Assembly (NCBI RefSeq): GCF_958979055.1 | Contig: NC_084896.1 | Span: forward strand, 7,692,501-7,756,500 | DNA length: 64,000 nt | Direction of reading: 5' to 3' | Source of the DNA: Alnus glutinosa | Taxonomy: Eukaryota; Streptophyta; Magnoliopsida; Fagales; Betulaceae | In this document: one piece after another, positions 56,408 to 64,000 of the stretch | Numbering within the stretch: position 1 is the stretch's first letter | How the letters are laid out: the number at the start of each line of letters is the position of its first letter | Notes under the pieces: model-generated | What the model was told of the DNA's origin: nothing | Database searches by the model: none | What the model saw: the letters and a program-made list of their open reading frames with translations, nothing else | Position numbers and translations under genes: made by a program

Positions 56408-56720
56408 TGGACCACTCACAAGAGAGCTGTGGGTGGTGCAACCCTGATGAAGCTTGGGGGTGGCCACAACCACCCCAGAGGGGATTCAGGGGTGCCCCCT
56501 AGAAGCCAATCGAAGGTGGCCAAGACACCCCAAAATTCACCGTGGGTGGTACGAACCTGAAGAAGCATGGGGGTGGTCACGACCACCCCCAATGGGATTT
56601 GAGGGTGTCCCCGTAAGCCAATCGGAGGTTGCCAAGCCACCCCAAAAGTCATCAAGGGTGGTGCAACCACCGCAGACTTTTGCTGTGGGTGGCCGACCAT
56701 GTACCCATTGGTGGGTGACT
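56408..56720. repeat. GC-rich GGGGGTGG repeat element (copy B)
   Basis: Counterpart of 15420-15745; one AAGGTGGCC unit is missing. Confidence 0.65.
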
Positions 56721-58557
56721 TTCTATTTTTTACAAAACGTAATTTATTTATTTTCGTAAGGGAATAGTTATTCACATGAGAATAGCTATTCCTAAGAATA
56801 GTCCATTACTAAATAAAAGAATAACTATCCCTACAAAATAAGCATTACATTTCATAGGTCTATTCCGTGAACCAAAATGGCCTTAAGTTGGTTAGATTAG
56901 TTATATGATGAGTTGGAACATTAACTTGGTTACATTAGTATTTTTGTTGCTAGATTAGTTATATGATGAGTTGGAACATTAACTTGGTTACATTAGTATT
57001 TTTGTTGCTTTTGTGTATTAGTTCACTTCATTAATAACTGCTTGTAAGTAGGTGAAACTATGTATCAAGGCATAATATAAGAGCATATTTCTTCTCATAA
57101 CCTTTGTTTCTCTCTGTTTTTTTTTTTTTTTCTTACAATTTTGTAAATTTGTTATTGAACCATTAGCAAATAGATTTTTTTTTTCTCCTATCCATATCTC
57201 ATCAATTTTTTATTTATTTTTATTTTAGAATGCTTGTAACATTTCCATTACATTCAAAGAAAAAAGGTCCAATTTTTTTTGTTAACCTACCCGTCTGCGA
57301 AGGTGGAGCTTAAGTGCTCTTTATTTTTTTTTGGCCTCCTTCAGAACCCATTGTTTCGAAATCCAAATCTTCATCCTTTATATCCTCCTCAACCCAAACT
57401 ATCTTATCCACCTCCTTCTCTTCCTCAACTCTTTGGCCATGTCTGTTTTTTATTCCCAAGGCAAATATATTAATCAATAACTCAAAATACAAAATATTTT
57501 TGTTTTCTGTCTTCTTTAAATTTTCTTATTGTAGGAATATTATGAAAAAACAACTGTTTAATTAATCCTATATATATATCTTAATAAAAAAATTTAAAAG
57601 AAAATTTGAAAATTAAGGGGGGCAATGGCTCCCCTTGTTCTATATGTAGTTTGTCCTTCCTGCACTGCCACTCGGATGTGTTTGGAGTTGTTGCGATGCC
57701 ACCATTGTGGTGGTCATGATGGCTGAACAGTCATCCCTATGGTGGATAGAGTGACCATTCAGCTGCCCCTACCTTTTTTCTTCTCTTTTTTATTTATTTT
57801 TAATTTTTGCACAAGGAGGGCCTTATTTGGATTTCTCAAAATAAGTAGGTATACTCTATAGAATACCGCTAATTTTTTATTTTATTATTATTATTTTTTT
57901 TAATATATGTATATATGTATATATATATAATATAACAAATTTATTAATTGATTATTTTTTCATCTAAAGCACTAAAGCATAAAAAATAATAATAATAATA
58001 ATAATAAAAAAACTAGAACGGGCCCAAAATAGTCACAAAACTATCTAAAATATACTTTAAAAAGAGGTCCAAAGAAGGTTCAAAACACCAAAATAGGTCC
58101 AAAGAGCCAATATCTGATAGGCGGTTACGTAGTGCTGTTTAGGTTTCAATAATCGCTGATCGATGGTTATTTCAAAACCGCTAACCACCTAAGGTAGTGC
58201 GGTTAGGGTTACGAAAATCTAATAACCACCTAACGCGATTCGGTTAGGGTTTAGAAGCAATAGCCGGTAATTATAACTACTTGTACACCCTAGTTAATAC
58301 TAAATTAGTATATGTTTATACACACATAAACATATGTGTGTATACGAGCTAGGCTCGCGAGCCTTAATTGAGTTGGGAGAGTGAGTCAAGTATGTGTCAT
58401 TTAATAATCGAGGGGGTTTCTACTGTTACAAATAGAGCTCAAATCGAGTTTAAATGAGTGTGTGTCGAACGGACAGGTTCATTTGTAGCCCTATGCTTTT
58501 TAAAAAAGTGCAATTTAAAAACGGAGAAAAATCTGCGATTTCAAACCTTAGGCAGAC
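56721..58557. other. AT-rich intergenic DNA, no gene seen
   Basis: Matches 15746-17517. No coding region recognised. Confidence 0.6.
56892..57012 (+). repeat. 60-bp tandem duplication
   Basis: TAGATTAGTTATATGATGAG through TAGTATTTTTGTTGC occurs twice in tandem. Copy A has it once (about 15919-15977), so it arose after the segmental duplication. Confidence 0.95.
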
Positions 58558-58660
58558 TGTAACACTCAGGCAATAACATGCCTAGATTAATAATGCATAA
58601 ATATAAATATATGCATATGTGTGCATAGGTATAAGATTCAATTATTTATAGATTAAATAG

Positions 58661-58662
<2 letters not shown>

Positions 58663-58735
<73 letters not shown>
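58663..58735. repeat. (AT)n microsatellite
   Basis: About 36 units; about nine in copy A (17624-17642). Confidence 0.95.
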
Positions 58736-58739
<4 letters not shown>

Positions 58740-59689
58740 TCAGTTGGACATGACATTTCACCCAAAGTCGATCGAGCGATTTTGGAGTCGATGTCGATTG
58801 AGCGACTTTGCAGTCGATCGAGCGAATGTATAGCGAATAAAATAGATCGATTGATTATATAATTGATCGAGCGACTTAATAGTGATGAGTAAATGAAATC
58901 AATCAAGCGATGTTTTTCCAGTGTAAATAAAAGCTCGAACTCGGTCGATCGACTTTATTATACAATGCGTTGCAGATTACGTAAAAACACAGATATTGAT
59001 TTTTCTTCCTTTAATTCTTGAACCCATTTCGTGTGAACAGTCCCAAATGATTAAAACCCATCTAGTTAGTCTAGTTAGCTCAGTTTAGTTTTAAAAGAAC
59101 TAGATATGGTTGTACAAATTAATTATTACATTAGATACAATATATAATCTTACATAATATATTTTGTAATCTTGATGAAGATCTTTTCTATCCAGCAATC
59201 AAAAATCCGTCCATTGAAGAGTTTGTACTACTTTAATCCCAGCCTTACAAGTCTCCTATATATGGAGCTTTTGATTGACCGATCCATGCACCATGGAACA
59301 AAAATTTCAGCAAACACTTTTTCTCTCGTAAACTTTCTGTTTTCTTCCCTGTTCTAGTGCAAAAACTTTAAGCATGAAAATCTCATTGTTTCCCCATGTT
59401 TTTCTACACCTAGTGAGCTAAATTAAAGCCTTGAATTGCTCTCTTTTCACCACAAAACCAGTAGGAATTAAAACATAAACTATCCATGTTTTAAGACCAA
59501 AAAAATAGAGCATCATTTTCTTCATCGCATATTGGTGCTCTTTCTTTTCTGGACAGCAGCACTCCCTTTCTTTTGGGTTACGTTGGAGTAGCTTAGGTGA
59601 GTATTTTCTTCCTCTAAACACTGAATTCCTTCTCTTAAGACATGATTATTCTTCACCTCCTTTGAAGAAGCAACAACCGTTTATGTATA

Positions 59690-59720
<31 letters not shown>

Positions 59721-59838
59721 TTATGGACCTCTTTTTGTTTGCTAACAGAAAATTTCCAAGTAAAAAACCAGAAACCAATATGTAGGTATGAAGGTTGTAA
59801 AAGATGTATAAATGGAAGTGTGTGAAATTGCCGATTTA

Positions 59839-59895
<57 letters not shown>

Positions 59896-60667
59896 AGGTT
59901 TGTGGTTTGAACAGTGTGTGCTTACAAAGAAATAAATGAGTTTATATAAGTGTGTGTGTGTGTTTTGCTGTGTTTGCTTCGGATGGAGGGTTGGTGTGTG
60001 TGTGTATTATGGATATGTGTTTTTGGTGTGTGCTTCACTATAAGGGACATGTGTATGTGAGAAGTGAAGAAAAGTATTTGAAAAAAAAAAAAAAATTACA
60101 GTGTGTGCCATGGAGACCATGTGTGTGTGTGAGTTATTTTAAAATATATGTATATAAATTAGTTTGAACTAATGATTTATATATTTATGTAAAGAGTTAT
60201 TTTAATTATATTTATGGTAGTGTCATTTCACTACCCAAATGTTTTAAGTTAATGGCATTCAATATCCTAATTAAAAGAACGGAATATTAATATTTTATAC
60301 CGTTACGCTAAAAAATGGTTATGTTGCCAATTAGTACAAAACATAACAATAAGATTATATTTATAACAATTATATTTTAGGGGTAATTGTTGAAATAAGA
60401 AATGATCTCTTAAATAAAGATAAAGAGTAGGTAAATTCACTTGATTTTATTTGTTAGTGTATTAATGTTTAAATATAATTATGCAGCTTTTGTGGATAAC
60501 TTTTGGAGCAGAAACAGTAAGTATCTTTATACTTACTGAAGGTGATGCTGGTGGATTTTCCTATAATATTGTGACTACTGCTTTATTTACTTGTTTGCGC
60601 ATGAAACTTTGTATATTTTATTGTTTTAATAACCTGATTAATAACAAGCTAGCGGATCTAGATCCAT

Positions 60668-60670
60668 AGT
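60668..60670. other. Empty site of the 4.9-kb CACTA element
   Basis: CCATAGTGGGTAC is continuous, with one AGT. There is no excision footprint. Confidence 0.95.
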
Positions 60671-61531
60671 GGGTACATGAGGCTTCACTGGAGTTCCTAG
60701 GTTCTCGGTGAATGAGGAAGTGCCCGAAAAGAGAATAATAAATATAAAAACTGGTGCATCTAGATCACCAGGGAAGACCCAGGTTTCCAAGAGCCTAGGC
60801 TCCTAAAAAATATAATTAAAAGTTAAATGTGAGGAAGCCCAAGCTTCAAATAAGACGTTAACCGCGCCTAGGCTAACAAAGGAGTGAAAAAAGGGCAATG
60901 CTTAAAACTGTCATATTTAAAACTGTCATATTACTGCTTTATAGTTATGTTTATATTCAATCTATGACTATGATTAGCTACCATGGATCATAAATGGCGT
61001 ATACATGCGATTATAAAGCCACACCTGCATTATGTTGCGTTTGTTAAATAAATCAGCATTTATATTATTATGGGAAACAACTGACTCACTTAGGTATTTT
61101 GTATTGTATGTTGTTTTCTCTCTGTATTATGTATTAATACAGGTTATGAAGAAAAAGAATATCAGGATTATCCAAACCTTTAGATGGATCTTGATACTAG
61201 TATTTGAGGCCAGACTGCCTCCTTTTTGAGAACTACTATGATGTAGTTCATTAGCTTATTTTTCAAAAACAATGTTTAGTTATTTTGGCATGTATAATTA
61301 TGTGTGCCCTGTGTGGCATATCTGTTATCCTATGTATAATTATGCAGATACACTTTAAATATCTATTTTGAGGTATTTCAGTTAGAAGTTCTGAAGTGCT
61401 ATTTAATTCCAAGTCTGTTGGATATATACATATTCCGCTGCTAAATTACAACTCTGATGAGATCGTAATGTCATGCGAAAATTCAAAAATTTTCATTTAA
61501 CGCCTTTTTAAAAAAGGCAAGGCGTTATACA

Positions 61532-62869
61532 AGCAGGTGCATTGTTAAAGAAATGCACCATTTTAAAAGTTAAACTGTGTTTTTAATAATTGCGTTTTTA
61601 CATCACACGTTACAAAATCGCTATTTTTAAATCGCATGTTTTGAAATCGTAAACCCAAACGGACCTAGTCTTAGACTTAAGTTTTGACACGACCCGAACT
61701 CGACACATGAACTTGTCACTCCTACAAAACCACACTCCTAAAACTCAGGCAGTTCTAGTATTGCACATTTAGACTGGATCTGATATTAGTGCCAACTTTT
61801 TGTTCGGATGTTAGTTGGCAGCAGCAACAATTATTTAAACTACGAAGATCACTTCATAAATTGCAGTAGTGATATGATCATAATACTGATTGCCTTTCTT
61901 GATTGATTAGAAAAATCGTTTAGCTCTATGTTAAAAACTGAGCCACTGAAATGTGTTCTGAATTTTAACAATATGCTCAAGTACTCTTTAAAGTTAGTGT
62001 CCTAAACAGCTAGCAGCAGCCTTAAACAAATCATCTGATTATTAGACATTTGAGCTGTAAAATTCTCAAAAAGATATAGATCTATGTAGAGTGAATTAGC
62101 GAGACAAATTTAAGAGAAGTTTAAAAATATATAGCACTAACTAGCAGGACGATGATATACTCAATCAAAAAAGGATGAAAGTGCATGATATATCATAAAT
62201 CTCCAAGTAGAACCACTAGTGATATTTTAAGAGAAAAAAGTTCTGACAATGAAAGCCCGGCCGGTCAGCTTAAGACTAGACCGACATATCTTGATCAACA
62301 TCTTAGTTGGATTAAGGGTTTGTTTGGATTTGTAATTTTAATTAAGTACAAAAACTAAACGATTTCGCAAGGCCAATCGGATTCTAAGTCAAAAACTATA
62401 CACGTTATGGGAAATTTATGTTACAAACGCATACTAGCTAGTACTGGCTCAGTTTGCTAAAATTTTTTTTTTTTGTCTTTATATTTTTTTTTTTTTTTTA
62501 AAAAAAAAATATTAACAAACAATCTTTACACAAAACTCCTAAAAATAGAAAAACATTTTTCACCTTTTTGTTACGTTATACACTTTTTAAATATTTTTTT
62601 TAAAAAAATTCCAAGAAGAGGGTTCACCTGAAGTGGAAAACAGAAAACCATGAGAACTAGCGAAAAGGCCGAAACAAATAACAAATTAAAATAGACGTTA
62701 ACTTCAATGAATTAGCTAGCAATTTACCAACATCTCTAGCTGTTTGAGCCACCGGCCCCCAGCTGGATCTTATCCTTCGATTAGACATGGTTAGAAAAAA
62801 TAAAAGTGATAAATTATTCTGCCGTTCGGCAAAGCTGTCCATAGACAAAATATGTTAAGATTTTGAAGT
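61532..62869. other. Intergenic DNA upstream of blue copper gene, no gene seen
   Basis: Matches 25344-27024 minus the Tourist-like MITE. It includes the empty TAA site at 62385-62387 and T/A homopolymers at 62463-62508. Confidence 0.6.
62385..62387. other. Empty site of the Tourist-like MITE
   Basis: GATTCTAAGTCAAAAAC is continuous with one TAA. Confidence 0.9.
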
Positions 62870-62877
62870 TATAAATA
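62870..62877 (+). promoter_or_regulatory. TATA box of blue copper gene (copy B)
   Basis: TATAAATA about 75 bases before the ATG at 62951. Confidence 0.75.
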
Positions 62878-62950
62878 AGCAGAAGTTGTAGTCTTCGATG
62901 CAATCACATGCAGAATCAATCTCATAAAGAGAAAGCTTCTGATCATTGTA

Positions 62951-63494
62951 ATGGCCTCTTCCCAATTCTTCATCCTTGCCATCGTAGCAATTCTTGTCCC
63001 TTCAATTTTGGCCAAGGAATTCGTGGTTGGTGATCAGAAGGGTTGGACCATTAACTTTGATTACCAAGATTGGGCCATCGGAAAGGAGTTCCATGTCGGT
63101 GACAAACTAGGTAAATTAACTCTGTGTATCTCTCCGCTATGTCTTCAACTTAATTACAAAAATATTCTCCATAGTCTATGAAGACAATAACTGCTAAATA
63201 TATTTCATTTTAGTCTTATATATTAATTGATGATGGATGAATCATCTTCTTGGTGCAGTTTTCAAGTATCCAAAGGGAGTCCACAATGTTTTAGCAGTCA
63301 ATGGATCTAGTTTCCAAAAATGTGTGGCACCGGCTGGAACTCAACCCTTAACTAGTGGAAATGATGTAATTACCCTAGCAACTCCAGGCATAAAATGGTA
63401 CATTTGTAGTGTTCCCAATCATTGTCAGGTTGGAAACCAAAGGCTCATTATAATAGTGGAACCTTCTCCCGCTTCGGCACCTTCTCCCAATTGA
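62951..63494 (+). CDS. Small blue copper protein (copy B)
   Basis: Exons 62951-63110 and 63259-63494, with a 148-bp GT-AG intron; 131 residues. Signal peptide (about 1-21), phytocyanin fold with His62, Cys103 and His108, disulfide Cys75/Cys109 and axial-position Asn113. The C-terminus is a short Pro/Ser/Ala stretch ('EPSPASAPSPN') without a GPI-anchor signal, so the product is probably soluble in the apoplast. Exon 1 is identical to the copy A gene. Exon 2 differs by Ser70 for Thr and Asn107 for Asp, and by the absence of the TATA insertion that alters the copy A tail. This copy appears to keep the ancestral reading frame. Confidence 0.94.
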
Positions 63495-64000
63495 TAGGAG
63501 AAGTGTTGCACCTATATATTATGAGTGGATGATGGCTACTTTTAGCATCTTTTTTGTGTTATATCTATGTAGGAGTTTACAGGAGTAAGAATTTCAAGGG
63601 ATGCACACGACGTGGTGAAGTAAGAGAAGTTATGTATCATCTATTCTGTCTTATCTTTCAGTATATCAAAATTACCACTTAAATAAAGAGTCTATGGGTG
63701 TTAGTTTTGAAGGAATAAGGAGTTTATCTTTAATTCCAAAGATGGTCTTTGTTACCATACTTTGTTTTGGTTGTTATGTTTTAGTCTATCTCTTATGCAA
63801 GAATTTGTTATTGGGTAGGAATTATTTGTAATCTCTTATGTGTGAATAAAAAGGCATGCAAATTTTTATCCCTCAAACCATGTGTTTGGCAGAAGCTTAG
63901 GATCCTCTATTATCCTACAATTTTAATCTCTTTTCAGCAAAATAGGAAGCAATAAGTAGTTAGATCCTGTAGCTTCTTTCCCTATTGAAAGAAGAGTGAC
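63495..64000. other. 3' flank of blue copper gene
   Basis: Matches copy A up to 28159. AATAAA at 63845-63850 is a possible polyadenylation signal. No further gene begins before the window end. Confidence 0.6.

Larger units (their letters stand above)
58558..61531 (-). mobile_element. Eroded large solo LTR (copy B)
   Basis: Uninterrupted counterpart of 17518-25343, about 2.97 kb, beginning on the minus strand TGTATAACGCC and ending GAGTGTTACA. Related to the LTR at 36623-39865. Long AT runs at 58663-58735 and 59841-59890 are larger than in copy A. Confidence 0.75.
46684..64000 (+). repeat. Segmental duplication, copy B
   Basis: Collinear with 3596-28159 in the same orientation; it starts directly after a CACTA-type terminus and runs to the window end. 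It lacks the copy A Copia, 306-bp solo LTR, 4.9-kb CACTA and Tourist-like MITE and shows their empty sites. It has its own insertions at 47455, 51072 and 53967. Confidence 0.95.

Overview
This is nuclear DNA from a flowering plant. The signs are eudicot-type genes with short GT-AG introns, phytocyanin (blue copper protein) genes, a dense load of Copia, LTR, CACTA, Tourist-like and LINE elements, long AT, CT and GA microsatellites, and an AT-rich base composition. I cannot name the species; a woody eudicot is only a guess. I see no bacterial, organellar or viral genome segment.

The window is built around a segmental duplication in direct orientation. Copy A (about 3596-28159) and copy B (about 46684-64000, running off the window end) are collinear. 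Each carries the same two intact phytocyanin genes: a stellacyanin-like gene with an N-terminal extension (11767-12337 and 50209-50779) and a smaller blue copper protein gene (27106-27691 and 62951-63494). A further phytocyanin 3' end lies at 1-61, so the window samples a tandem phytocyanin array. Phytocyanins are secreted type-1 copper proteins, probably acting in the cell wall or at the plasma membrane. No other intact host gene is recognisable.

The two copies were later modified by different transposons, often with the clean empty site visible in the sister copy. Copy A has a 4.7-kb Copia element (5801-10531), a 306-bp solo LTR (12583-12888), a 4.9-kb non-autonomous CACTA element (19558-24495) and a Tourist-like MITE (26225-26539). 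Copy B has a hairpin MITE (47455-47636), a GC-rich fold-back element (51072-52044) and a 1.77-kb solo LTR (53967-55731). Both copies share older relics: a Copia RNase H/LTR end, a Copia integrase/RT ruin, a GC-rich repeat, a CACTA end and a degenerate large LTR.

The 18.5-kb spacer between the copies (28160-46683) holds a small CACTA element (29903-31158), a nearly full-length TNP2-type CACTA transposase broken by three nonsense codons (32170-35720), a 3.24-kb solo LTR with a GTTAT target duplication (36623-39865), a kinesin motor-domain fragment (41014-41283), a LINE endonuclease fragment (about 42250-42690), and a CACTA-like element containing a 1.85-kb palindrome with 39-bp tandem repeats (about 44165-46019). 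The right terminus of that last element falls exactly where copy B homology begins.

I found no convincing new biological system. The most interesting points are the history of the duplication: seven copy-specific insertions, signs of gene conversion around one phytocyanin pair, a dinucleotide-repeat frameshift changing one blue-copper C-terminus, and the large palindrome at the duplication boundary.
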